Source: UBA1562 sp041653955
Lineage (GTDB): Bacteria > Omnitrophota > Gorgyraeia > Gygaellales > Profunditerraquicolaceae
Length of the DNA: 19,501 bases
NCBI GenBank assembly: GCA_041653955.1
Contig: JBAZEH010000028.1
Span: 1-19,501, forward strand
Direction: 5' to 3'
How positions within the stretch are numbered: the first letter of the stretch is position 1; every line of letters starts with the position of its first letter. The position numbers and the translations under genes were made by a program. Below are positions 7,279-14,728 of this stretch, in pieces. The notes below the pieces were generated by a model. The model was given only the letters and a program-made list of their open reading frames with translations, had not been told where the DNA came from and did not search any database.

Positions 7279-8067
7279 TTACAAAGTATTTTCCAGGCGC
7301 GCGAAATCACTCAAGGAGAGCTCTTCAGGGCGGGCATCCGGGCCGGCGGGGGATGCCGAAAGAAAGGCATTCAACTTCTGCGCGGGCAGTATCCCGCGCA
7401 GGCTCCTCCTTAGGGTCTTCCTTCTCTGGTTAAAGGCTGCCCTGATGATCTTGAAAAACACTTTCTCATCTTTTACTTTTACGGCCGGGGCCTCCCTCAT
7501 CTTTAAACGCAAAAGGCAGGAGTCCACTTTTGGGGGCGGGAAAAAGCTGTTCTTCTTTATGGCAAATAATACCTTAGGCTCTGTATAATATTGCACAAAG
7601 CAGCTGAAAGAGCCGTATTCCTTGCCCCCTTTTGCGGCGGTTATCCTTTCAGCGAACTCTTTCTGCACGGTAATAAAAGCGCTGCTTATCTTATCACGGT
7701 AGCCTATTATAGTTTCTATGATCGGTGTAGTTATATAATAAGGTATATTGCCTATTACTTTTATCTTGCCCTTCGTCCCCTTAAAATATACGCGCGGGTC
7801 AAATTTCAGGATATCCCTGTTAATGACCTTTATATTCCGTTGCCCGCTTGTATTATCTTTTAATATCCCGGCCAGGCCGCGGTCTATTTCAAGGGCGTAG
7901 AGATCCCGGACGTGAGGGGCGATAAGCCGGGTCAGCTCTCCGTAGCCGGCCCCTATCTCAAGCACCCGCTCTGAACCAGAAAGGCCGTATGAAGCGACCA
8001 GCTTCCTCAATATGTTTTTATCGGTGAGGAAATTCTGCCCTAATTTTTTCTTAGGCTTAATGAGCAT
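7279..8067 (-). CDS. rsmA: 16S rRNA (adenine1518-N6/adenine1519-N6)-dimethyltransferase
   Basis: RsmA (KsgA) transfers four methyl groups from S-adenosylmethionine to two adjacent adenines in the terminal helix of 16S rRNA, a late check in small-subunit assembly. The 262 residues start with KPKKKLGQNFLTD, the conserved N-terminal motif. SAM-binding motif I is VLEIGAGYGELT (residues 35-46) and the catalytic motif IV is NIPYYITTP (107-115). The C-terminal helical domain includes FFPPPKVDSCLLRL and AAFNQRRKTLRRSL. The start overlaps the end of pdxA by 28 nt, so the two are coupled. The TAA stop falls inside the A-tract that forms the upstream element of the next promoter. Confidence 0.96.
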   Translation of the reverse strand: MLIKPKKKLGQNFLTDKNILRKLVASYGLSGSERVLEIGAGYGELTRLIAPHVRDLYALEIDRGLAGILKDNTSGQRNIKVINRDILKFDPRVYFKGTKGKIKVIGNIPYYITTPIIETIIGYRDKISSAFITVQKEFAERITAAKGGKEYGSFSCFVQYYTEPKVLFAIKKNSFFPPPKVDSCLLRLKMREAPAVKVKDEKVFFKIIRAAFNQRRKTLRRSLRGILPAQKLNAFLSASPAGPDARPEELSLSDFARLENTL

Positions 8068-9011
8068 TTTATGGCGAGCCTGGCAGCTTCTATCAGGGAA
8101 TCGGGCCTCGCTAACTTTGGTTTCGCGGCAATATCAAAAGCGGTGCCATGTAAAGGGGAGCACCTTACGAAAGGCAGCCCCGCGGTAATATTCACTCCCC
8201 CGTACGCCCTAAACATTTTAAGGGGTATCAGGGCCTGGTCATGATAGATAGCAACTACACAATCATAAAGCCCTTGCGCCGCTTTAAAAGCCGCTGAATC
8301 TGCCGGCAGGGGGCCGCTGATGCCGCCTGCCTTTTTTTCGGCGCGTTCAACAGCCGGGCCGATAATATCATTTTCTTCCTGCCCTAAGAGCCCATTATCG
8401 GAAGCGTGCGGGTTCAATCCGCACACCGCGAGCCTGGGCCTTCTGATAGAAAACAATTGTTTTATATAACGGTGAGTTAAAATAATAGTCCTGTATATAT
8501 TACCCTCGGTCAATCCGGAAGGAACATCTTTAAGCGGCATATGGCGGGTCAGCAGGCTGAACCTTAAACTCCCGTTAAGCAAAAGCATAAGAAAATCCTT
8601 CGTCCTGGTGCTGGCGGCTAAATATTCTGTCTGCCCGCGAAACCCGCTGATCCCCCCGGAATCTATCGCTTCCTTGGAAACCGGGCAGGTGACCATACAA
8701 TCCATAGCACCTTCTTTTATCAGCCTTAGCGCCTCTTTTAAATATTCAACGGAAGCCCTTCCGTAATCCGGCCTGGGCCCTCCGAATTTAAAATCCTTTC
8801 GCGGGACATTGTTCAGGTCTATAAACCTGCAATTACCGGCGCCATCACTTGCCCTCTTCCCCGCCTTATCAAATACCCATCTGTCCCCGATAACGCAAAA
8901 ATCAGCCTCCCCCCCAAGCTCCTTCAGCGCCCCATGGATTATTGCAGGGCCTATCCCCGAAGGGTCGCCCATAGTTATGGCGACCCTGACCTTGCTGTTT
9001 ATTTTTGGCAT
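8040..9011 (-). CDS. pdxA: 4-hydroxythreonine-4-phosphate dehydrogenase
   Basis: PdxA oxidises 4-phosphohydroxy-L-threonine in the DXP-dependent route to pyridoxal 5'-phosphate. The 323 residues match the usual length of about 330. ITMGDPSGIGPAI (12-24) is the N-terminal signature. The metal-ligand histidines appear as TRHMPL (H157), GLNPHASDNG (H202) and YHDQALIPLK (H257). GLPFVRCSPLHGTAFDIA (278-295) is the C-terminal substrate and NAD-binding segment. It begins directly after the surA stop and overlaps rsmA, giving surA-pdxA-rsmA as in E. coli. PdxA paralogues that act on other substrates exist, but this neighbourhood supports the vitamin B6 role. Confidence 0.93.
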   Translation of the reverse strand: MPKINSKVRVAITMGDPSGIGPAIIHGALKELGGEADFCVIGDRWVFDKAGKRASDGAGNCRFIDLNNVPRKDFKFGGPRPDYGRASVEYLKEALRLIKEGAMDCMVTCPVSKEAIDSGGISGFRGQTEYLAASTRTKDFLMLLLNGSLRFSLLTRHMPLKDVPSGLTEGNIYRTIILTHRYIKQLFSIRRPRLAVCGLNPHASDNGLLGQEENDIIGPAVERAEKKAGGISGPLPADSAAFKAAQGLYDCVVAIYHDQALIPLKMFRAYGGVNITAGLPFVRCSPLHGTAFDIAAKPKLARPDSLIEAARLAIKCSLSLRKN

Positions 9012-9941
9012 TTATGAACTCTGGAGTATTTTAATGTAGGAGTTATTTTTCATTTCATCTATCCATTTGGATAGCGCATCCTCCATCTTCATATTATATA
9101 TCATGGTATAGATGCGGTCCTGGACCTCTGTGAGGCTTTGCTGCCTGGGGGGCATTACATTGTTGACTTTTATTATATAATACACACCTTCAATCCTTAC
9201 GGGCTGTGATATTTCCCCGGCGTTCATCCTGAATACGATATCCTCTATATCTTTGCGTAACTCGCCGTTCTTTACGGAGGTAAGTTTATTCACGGTAAGG
9301 GAGTAGCCGTCGGCAACTGCCTGAATATCCTCTCCGCCCTTCAGTTTTTCATAGATCTCATTGGCAAGAGACCTGTCGTTAAGCGCTATGGATTCAAACT
9401 CCCTCTGCTCAGGCAATACAAAATCCGAAGGGTTCTGGTAATAAAAATCAGTTACCTCCGCCGGATTTACTATGATAGTGCTCTTAACCTGCCGGTCTAT
9501 CGTGGCGAACATAAGCATCTGCTCCATAATCTTCTTTTCCAGGTCCGCCTGGACAAGCCCCTGTTTAGACAGGGCATTTTGGAATTCACCCTCTGAACCA
9601 TAGGCCTTCTTTATCTCGTTGATCCTCCCTTTTATCCTTTCAGGGCTTACCGTGATACCTTCCTTGCGCGCCTTCTGCGCGATGAGATGGTCTTCTATCA
9701 GCTTCTCCAGCAGGTCTAATTTCATAGACTGTATCTTTGTTTCAAGCTCCTTCCCCTGGTAATCAGAGGACAGCTGCAAACGCATGAAATTGATAAAGTC
9801 ATTCAGGTCCTTCTGCGTTATGACATCCTTGTCCACGATCGCTACTATCTTGTCTTGAGCGAATAACGGCGAACAGCAAAATAATAACGCCAACAGGCCG
9901 GCCCACAAGGGCCTTGCGGAAAACCTTTTAATTATGTTCAT
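9012..9941 (-). CDS. surA: SurA-like periplasmic chaperone, parvulin-type fold lacking active-site histidines
   Basis: This is a SurA-type chaperone expected to escort outer membrane proteins through the periplasm. I use the ATG at 9941 (309 residues) because AGGAG lies 6 nt upstream; a TTG one codon earlier is less well placed. A signal peptide spans residues 1-28 (LLALLFCCSPLFA before QDK). Residues 29-165 form the helical SurA_N-like chaperone region, beginning DKIVAIVDKDVITQKDL. Residues about 172-260 are parvulin-like, ending GEISQPVRIEGVYYIIKV. The two active-site histidines of parvulins are replaced: HIL by SIA near S184 and GYHII by GVYYII at Y255. Prolyl isomerase activity is therefore doubtful and chaperone function more likely. 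Only one parvulin-like domain is present, unlike the two of E. coli SurA. It overlaps mfd by 14 nt. Confidence 0.85.
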   Translation of the reverse strand: MNIIKRFSARPLWAGLLALLFCCSPLFAQDKIVAIVDKDVITQKDLNDFINFMRLQLSSDYQGKELETKIQSMKLDLLEKLIEDHLIAQKARKEGITVSPERIKGRINEIKKAYGSEGEFQNALSKQGLVQADLEKKIMEQMLMFATIDRQVKSTIIVNPAEVTDFYYQNPSDFVLPEQREFESIALNDRSLANEIYEKLKGGEDIQAVADGYSLTVNKLTSVKNGELRKDIEDIVFRMNAGEISQPVRIEGVYYIIKVNNVMPPRQQSLTEVQDRIYTMIYNMKMEDALSKWIDEMKNNSYIKILQSS

Positions 9942-11832
9942 CAAGCACTCCTGTCTTTTTAAATGTGCCGATCGCTTCTCTTAGCAATCTGCAGTAAAGA
10001 TCAAAACCTACCGCGGCTATGAACCCGTGCTGTTCTACGCCTAAAAGATTACCCGCGCCCCTGATCTCCAGGTCCTCCATGGCTATGCGAAAACCAGCCC
10101 CTAACCCGGAATAATCCTGTATAGCCTCAAGCCTTCTCCTGGCGTCAGCGTCCAACACCTCCCGCCTTGGGACCATATAATAGGCGTAAGCTGGCTTATC
10201 AAACCTCCCCACCCTGCCGCGCAGCTGGTGCATATCAGACAGGCCGAAATTATGGGCATTATTCACGATAATGGTATTGGCGTTAGGGATATCTATGCCT
10301 GATTCTATGATCATCGTGCAAAGGAGTATATCTATCTTGTTCTCCAGGAAATCAATCATTACCTTTTCAAGGATATTGGGGTGCATCTGGCCGTGCCCTA
10401 CCGAGATCCTCACGCCCGAAGGAAGGAGCCTGGAAAGCTTCTCCTTTATTTTATCTATATCCTTTATGCGGTTATGGACAAAATATACCTGCCCCTTCCT
10501 GTTGAGCTCCCGCACGACAGCCTGGCGTATCAGGTCTTCGTCATATTCTACCACAACAGTCTTTATAGGCAACCTATTTTGAGGAGGGGTATTGATAACC
10601 GAAAGGTCTTTAGCGGCCATAAGGCTCATATATAAAGTGCGCGGTATGGGGGTGGCGGTAAGGGTCAATACGTCACATGCCAGGCGCAAGGCTTTCAATT
10701 TTTCCTTCGCCCGCACCCCGAAACGCTGCTCCTCGTCTATGATCACAAGCCCCAGGTCCTTAAAATGCACATCATCGGAAAGAAGCCGGTGTGTGCCTAT
10801 CACAAGGTCTACGCTTCCTTGCGCTATCCCGCGGACTATCTCACCCTGCTGCCCCCTGGTTTTAAAGCGCGAAAGCATCTGAATATTTACGGGAAAATCC
10901 TTAAGCCTGCCGCTGAAATTATGATAGTGCTGCTCGGCGAGGATAGTAGTAGGCACCAGGTACGCCACCTGCTTATTATCCATAAGGGCCTTGAATGCCG
11001 CGCGCATCGCTACTTCTGTCTTCCCATATCCGACATCCCCGCATAAAAGCCTGTCCATCGGCCTATGGGACTCCATATCCCGCTTAACATCTTCCGTAGC
11101 CTTTATCTGCCCCGGGGTTTCCGTATAAGGAAACCTGCCTTCAAACTGTCCCTGCCAATCAGTATCCCTGGAATAAGGGAACCCCGAAACACTTAAACGC
11201 ATAGCCTGAAGAGATAAAAGCTCCCAGGCGAGCTTGCGGATACCACGCCTCGCTTTTTCTTTTGCCCTTGCCCATTCCCTGCCTCCTAAACGGCATAATT
11301 TGGGCCTGCCGGCATGAAAGGCGATATATTTCTGCACAAGGTTCATCTCGCCTACCGGCACGTAAAGCCTCTCCTGCCGGTCATATTCTATGACCAGGTG
11401 GTCTTTACGGCTCTCGCCTGCCTTTATCTTCTCAAGCCCCAGGAACCTGCCTATGCCGTGCTGGTTATGCACGACATAATCACCTATATTCAGGTCTACA
11501 AAGTTTTCTACGGGAAGTTCTTCGCTGAAAGAAGAGGTTTTAAAAGCGCGCGTGCGCTTTATAGGAAGGATGATCGCCATATTATGCCCCCACATCGGCG
11601 AGCCGTCCTTTGGATTGAACGTTTTTATGGAGGCGACCTCGTTTATATTCAATTCTATGCGTATCGGCAGCTCAAACGCGAATGGGAATATATCCAATAC
11701 CTCTCCGCGGCGGGCGAAATCGCCCTCATCCGAAACGCTCTCCTGCCTCTTGTAGCCGAAATCAACGAGTGTGGCTGATATACCGGCCGGGTCCACAGGA
11801 GCGCCCTTGTATAATTTGAGGGATCTGAACAT
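9928..11832 (-). CDS. mfd: Short Mfd: RNA polymerase-interacting domain plus translocase, no UvrA-binding or C-terminal domain
   Basis: Mfd is the transcription-repair coupling factor that pushes stalled RNA polymerase off DNA and recruits UvrA. This copy has 634 residues against roughly 1150 in E. coli. Residues about 12-92 resemble the second half of domain 1A (GYKRQESVSDEGDFARRGEVLDIFP). The polymerase-interacting (CarD-like) domain follows at about 115-170 (GDYVVHNQHGIGRFLGLE, LYVPVGEMNLVQKY). The translocase carries Walker A GDVGYGKT (265-272), DEEQ (366-369), TATP (392-395) and QLRGRVGR (536-543), then the TRG region to about 598. Domains 2, 1B and 3 and the whole C-terminal domain 7 are missing. 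An in-frame TAG lies upstream of the ATG and a ribosome binding site is present (AAGGA), so the start is real. Sequence upstream is secDF, not a broken mfd fragment. UvrA recruitment is unlikely; polymerase displacement is plausible. Confidence 0.88.
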   Translation of the reverse strand: MFRSLKLYKGAPVDPAGISATLVDFGYKRQESVSDEGDFARRGEVLDIFPFAFELPIRIELNINEVASIKTFNPKDGSPMWGHNMAIILPIKRTRAFKTSSFSEELPVENFVDLNIGDYVVHNQHGIGRFLGLEKIKAGESRKDHLVIEYDRQERLYVPVGEMNLVQKYIAFHAGRPKLCRLGGREWARAKEKARRGIRKLAWELLSLQAMRLSVSGFPYSRDTDWQGQFEGRFPYTETPGQIKATEDVKRDMESHRPMDRLLCGDVGYGKTEVAMRAAFKALMDNKQVAYLVPTTILAEQHYHNFSGRLKDFPVNIQMLSRFKTRGQQGEIVRGIAQGSVDLVIGTHRLLSDDVHFKDLGLVIIDEEQRFGVRAKEKLKALRLACDVLTLTATPIPRTLYMSLMAAKDLSVINTPPQNRLPIKTVVVEYDEDLIRQAVVRELNRKGQVYFVHNRIKDIDKIKEKLSRLLPSGVRISVGHGQMHPNILEKVMIDFLENKIDILLCTMIIESGIDIPNANTIIVNNAHNFGLSDMHQLRGRVGRFDKPAYAYYMVPRREVLDADARRRLEAIQDYSGLGAGFRIAMEDLEIRGAGNLLGVEQHGFIAAVGFDLYCRLLREAIGTFKKTGVLDEHN

Positions 11833-11872
11833 ACTTATCCTTATGCCGCGCGCACGCTATAGGGCGCGAAGG

Positions 11873-14068
11873 TCACTTTTTACGGCTTGTGGCAAGGACT
11901 AAAGGCGAGGCGATAAATATCGTAGAGTATATCCCTGAAACAAATCCTACAAACAGCGCGAAGGCGAAATTGTTCAACACTTCCCCGCCGTAAAATAAGA
12001 TGGCGATAACGATCAATAAAGTAGAGGCCGAAGTCAGGATAGTCCTGCCTAATGTCTGGTTAACGCTTAGATTTATCAGGTCACGCATACTCATCTTATG
12101 CATCAGGCGGCTATTCTCCCTCACCCTGTCATAGATGACGATCGTATCGTTTATGGAATAACCGGCGATCGCAAGGAACGCGGTAATACTCAAAAGGTCT
12201 ATCTGCCTGCCCGTAATAGCGAGAAATCCCAGGGTTACCGCCACATCATGAAGCAGGGCGGCCACGCCCGCTATCGCGAAGTTAAAATGCTTAAACCTGA
12301 ACGCGACGTAAACCAGTATGCCTACAAGGGCCCAAAGGAGCGCGTATATAGCCTTTGTCTTCAGGTGGTTTCCGGCAACCGGGCCTACATGCTCTATTCT
12401 CAGTATCTGTATATCCTGTTCGGGAAAATTCTCCTTCAGCTTATCCGTAATAAGATTAGTCCTGTTGACCGAAGTCCTGATCAGTATCGCCCTGGGATTA
12501 TCTTTAAACTGCTGTATGGACGCGTCGGCAAGGTCAAGCTCCCTTAACGCCTGGCGCACAGCATCAATGGTCACCGGCTCTTTAAAGCTATACTCCTGGA
12601 GTTCCCCTCCGGCAAAATCTATGCCATACGCCTTCTTGCCCTGTTTAAAGAAAAATGTCAATCCCGCGGCTATAATGATTATTGACAGCGCATAAAAGAT
12701 CTTTCTCGTAGCTATAAAATCAAATTTTGTTTCTTTTATCAGCCTTAACATCGGGAGCGACTTTAATACTTTAAAGCTTAAAAGCACCTCAAAGATAGTG
12801 CGCGTTACCACTATAGCGGTAAATACGCTGGCGATAATACCTATGGTCAGGGTTACCGCGAAACCCCTGATAGGCCCTGTGCCGAACTGGAACAAAAGGA
12901 ATGCCGCGATAAGCGTGGTCAGGTTGGAATCGAATATAGCGCTGAATGCCCTGTCATAACCATTAGCTATGGCAACGCGCAGGGATCTGCCGTTGCTTAA
13001 TTCTTCCCTTATGCGCTCATTGATAAGGACATTGGCATCAACAGCCATGCCAAGGGATAGCGCTATGCCGGCGATCCCCGGTAAAGTCAGTGTAGCCGAT
13101 ACCCCGGGGAATAAAAACGGCAATATGCCCAGCCCTCCAAGAATAATAAGCATATTGAGGGCGAGCGCCATATCAGCGATAACCCCGGCAATAAGATAAT
13201 AGAAAGCCATAAAAACGAGCACAAGGATACCGCCGATAATAGTTGCCCTGACCCCTTTATTTATGGAATCCTGCCCCAATAACGGGCCTACAGTCCTCTC
13301 TTCTTCTATATGCATAGGGGCAGGCAGCGCGCCAACCCGAAGCACTATGGAGAGGTCCTGCGCCTCCTCGACACTGAAACGCCCGGTTATAACGGCTTCC
13401 CCTGAAGGTATGGCTTCCCTTATGCGGGGAGCGGATTGGACCCTGCCATCCAATACTATAGCCAGCCTCTTACCTATATTATCCGCCGTGATCTGGGCGA
13501 ATCTTTTGGCGCCTTCCGCATTGAACTCTAACCCTACGATCGGTTCATTAAACTGATCCTGCCCGAAACGCACTGAAGCCGAGGTCAGGGCGTCTCCGGT
13601 CAATACAGCCTGTTTCTCAAGGAGCAAAGGCTCATTATCATCCGATGAATATTTTAATTCATAACCTTCGGGTATATTGCCCTGAAGCGCGTCTTTCAAC
13701 AGGTCCTGATCCAAAGAAACTATCTTAAATTCAAGGAGCGCGGTCTTGCCTATTATATCTATGGCCCTGTCACGGTCAGTAACCCCGGGCAGCTGGACTA
13801 CGATTTCATCCACACCCTGCTTCTGGATAGAGGTCTCCCTGACCCCAAACTCATCTATCCTGTTCCTTATGACCTCTATCGCCCTGTCAGCAGCATCCTC
13901 CTTCGCGTCTCCGGAGAGATGGCTGGTATCCACCTTAAGCAGAAGGTGCATACCGCCCTTAAGGTCCAGGCCCAGGTTTATCCTCTTCTGCAAGGGAAAG
14001 GCAAAATACACGCAGAGCCCCAATATAAGCAAAATCGCGGCTACCTTATAAAGAAGTTTTCTTTCCAT
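11873..14068 (-). CDS. secDF: Fused protein translocase subunits SecD-SecF
   Basis: SecD and SecF use the proton gradient to help pull proteins through SecYEG; here they are one 731-residue polypeptide. The SecD part (about 1-430) has a first membrane helix at 8-26, the NLGLDLKGGMHLLL motif at 31-44, a periplasmic domain to about 270, then helices including LGMAVDANVLINERIREE with the conserved aspartate D344. The SecF part (about 445-731) has GIDFAGGE at 482-489 and AGYSINDTIVIYDRVREN at 635-652, with conserved D641. The fusion has no stop or frameshift. Fused SecDF is known from several phyla. It starts 8 nt after yajC with AGGA upstream, forming the usual yajC-secD-secF group. Confidence 0.97.
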   Translation of the reverse strand: MERKLLYKVAAILLILGLCVYFAFPLQKRINLGLDLKGGMHLLLKVDTSHLSGDAKEDAADRAIEVIRNRIDEFGVRETSIQKQGVDEIVVQLPGVTDRDRAIDIIGKTALLEFKIVSLDQDLLKDALQGNIPEGYELKYSSDDNEPLLLEKQAVLTGDALTSASVRFGQDQFNEPIVGLEFNAEGAKRFAQITADNIGKRLAIVLDGRVQSAPRIREAIPSGEAVITGRFSVEEAQDLSIVLRVGALPAPMHIEEERTVGPLLGQDSINKGVRATIIGGILVLVFMAFYYLIAGVIADMALALNMLIILGGLGILPFLFPGVSATLTLPGIAGIALSLGMAVDANVLINERIREELSNGRSLRVAIANGYDRAFSAIFDSNLTTLIAAFLLFQFGTGPIRGFAVTLTIGIIASVFTAIVVTRTIFEVLLSFKVLKSLPMLRLIKETKFDFIATRKIFYALSIIIIAAGLTFFFKQGKKAYGIDFAGGELQEYSFKEPVTIDAVRQALRELDLADASIQQFKDNPRAILIRTSVNRTNLITDKLKENFPEQDIQILRIEHVGPVAGNHLKTKAIYALLWALVGILVYVAFRFKHFNFAIAGVAALLHDVAVTLGFLAITGRQIDLLSITAFLAIAGYSINDTIVIYDRVRENSRLMHKMSMRDLINLSVNQTLGRTILTSASTLLIVIAILFYGGEVLNNFAFALFVGFVSGIYSTIFIASPLVLATSRKK
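13649..13669. repeat. 21-nt exact repeat, copy 1 (inside secDF)
   Basis: This 21-nt string is identical to 19279-19299 in the same orientation. Here it encodes EGYELKY, residues 134-140 of the SecD periplasmic domain. The repeat is read directly. Its cause is unknown; with both copies in coding sequence and in frame it may be coincidence. Confidence 0.6.
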
Positions 14069-14076
14069 TTATTATC

Positions 14077-14355
14077 CTACGCTTTCTTTACGTAAGCGAC
14101 AGCGCTCTTTTCCAGCTCTATCTTCACGTTATCATCTATCCTTAAGGTCACGGTCTTCTCCTTTACGTTTACTACCGTGCCGTGGATACCGGATGATGTC
14201 ACCACCTCATCATTCTTGTTGAGGGCGGCAAGCATCTTCTGATGCTCCTTTTCCTTCGTCTTCTGGGGTCGGATGAGAAGAAAATAGAATATCACGAATA
14301 TAAGTATAAGCGGGAACAGATTAGCTATCGGGTTCACTTGAGCTGCCTGTGGCAT
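14077..14355 (-). CDS. yajC: Preprotein translocase accessory subunit YajC
   Basis: YajC is a small inner membrane partner of SecDF. The 92 residues begin with a short periplasmic segment, then one membrane helix (LFPLILIFVIFYFLLI), then the family signature RPQKTKEKEHQKMLAAL and a cytoplasmic beta-rich region NDEVVTSSGIHGTVVNVKEKTVTLRIDDNVKIELEKSAVAYV. GGAGG precedes the ATG at about 7 nt. It sits 13 nt after rpsP and 8 nt before secDF. The length is slightly below the 110 of E. coli but normal for the family. Confidence 0.96.
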   Translation of the reverse strand: MPQAAQVNPIANLFPLILIFVIFYFLLIRPQKTKEKEHQKMLAALNKNDEVVTSSGIHGTVVNVKEKTVTLRIDDNVKIELEKSAVAYVKKA

Positions 14356-14368
14356 TATTATCCTCCTT

Positions 14369-14614
14369 TTAAGCTGTTTTCTTTGCTTTTTTCACGAGGC
14401 TCTTAACCGCGAGGGTCAATTGCGCCCCGTTCTTCACCCAATGTTCCAGCCGCTCCATCTTGATCTTCAGCGTTTCTTTAAGGGGGTTATAAAAACCAAG
14501 CTCTTCTATAGGCCTGGCGTCGCGCCCCTGGCGCTGGTCAAATACGGCGATACGAAAATGCGGGTCCTTCTTCGGGTTTTTACCTAATCTCTTCAAACGC
14601 ACTACTACTGGCAT
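14369..14614 (-). CDS. rpsP: Ribosomal protein S16
   Basis: S16 is a small-subunit protein needed for 30S assembly. The 81 residues show the family pattern: VVVRLKRLGKNPKKDPHFRIAVFDQRQGRDARPIEELGFYNPL, followed by KMERLEHWVKNGAQLTLAVKSLVKK. AGGAG precedes the ATG. The usual downstream partners rimM and trmD are absent; yajC follows instead. A 114-nt gap separates it from trpE, the second longest non-coding stretch outside the tRNA region. That gap may hold a weak promoter (TTGATT, 17 nt, TAAAAA), too poor to call. Confidence 0.97.
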   Translation of the reverse strand: MPVVVRLKRLGKNPKKDPHFRIAVFDQRQGRDARPIEELGFYNPLKETLKIKMERLEHWVKNGAQLTLAVKSLVKKAKKTA

Positions 14615-14728
14615 CTTTCTTTCTCCTTTCTAACCTCTTATTATCTTTCCTTTTTTAGAGACGCTTTCCATCCCAATCAAGAGACGTTTATCAAGCCAAT
14701 CGGGAAAGTGTCCCCCCTTTCATAAATG

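Noticed and set aside
11849..11868. GC hairpin (CGCGC/GCGCG, 10-nt loop) between secDF and mfd
   Set aside because: Only 5 bp with no T-tract; likely chance in a GC-rich 40-nt gap and not a terminator.
14630..14671. 13-residue open frame (MESVSKKGKIIRG) in the trpE-rpsP gap
   Set aside because: Too short to support; no good ribosome binding site and it ends in the rpsP ribosome binding region.
14650..14690. Weak promoter and a repeated CGTCTCT upstream of rpsP
   Set aside because: Each hexamer matches consensus at only 4 of 6 positions, and a 7-nt repeat is expected by chance.
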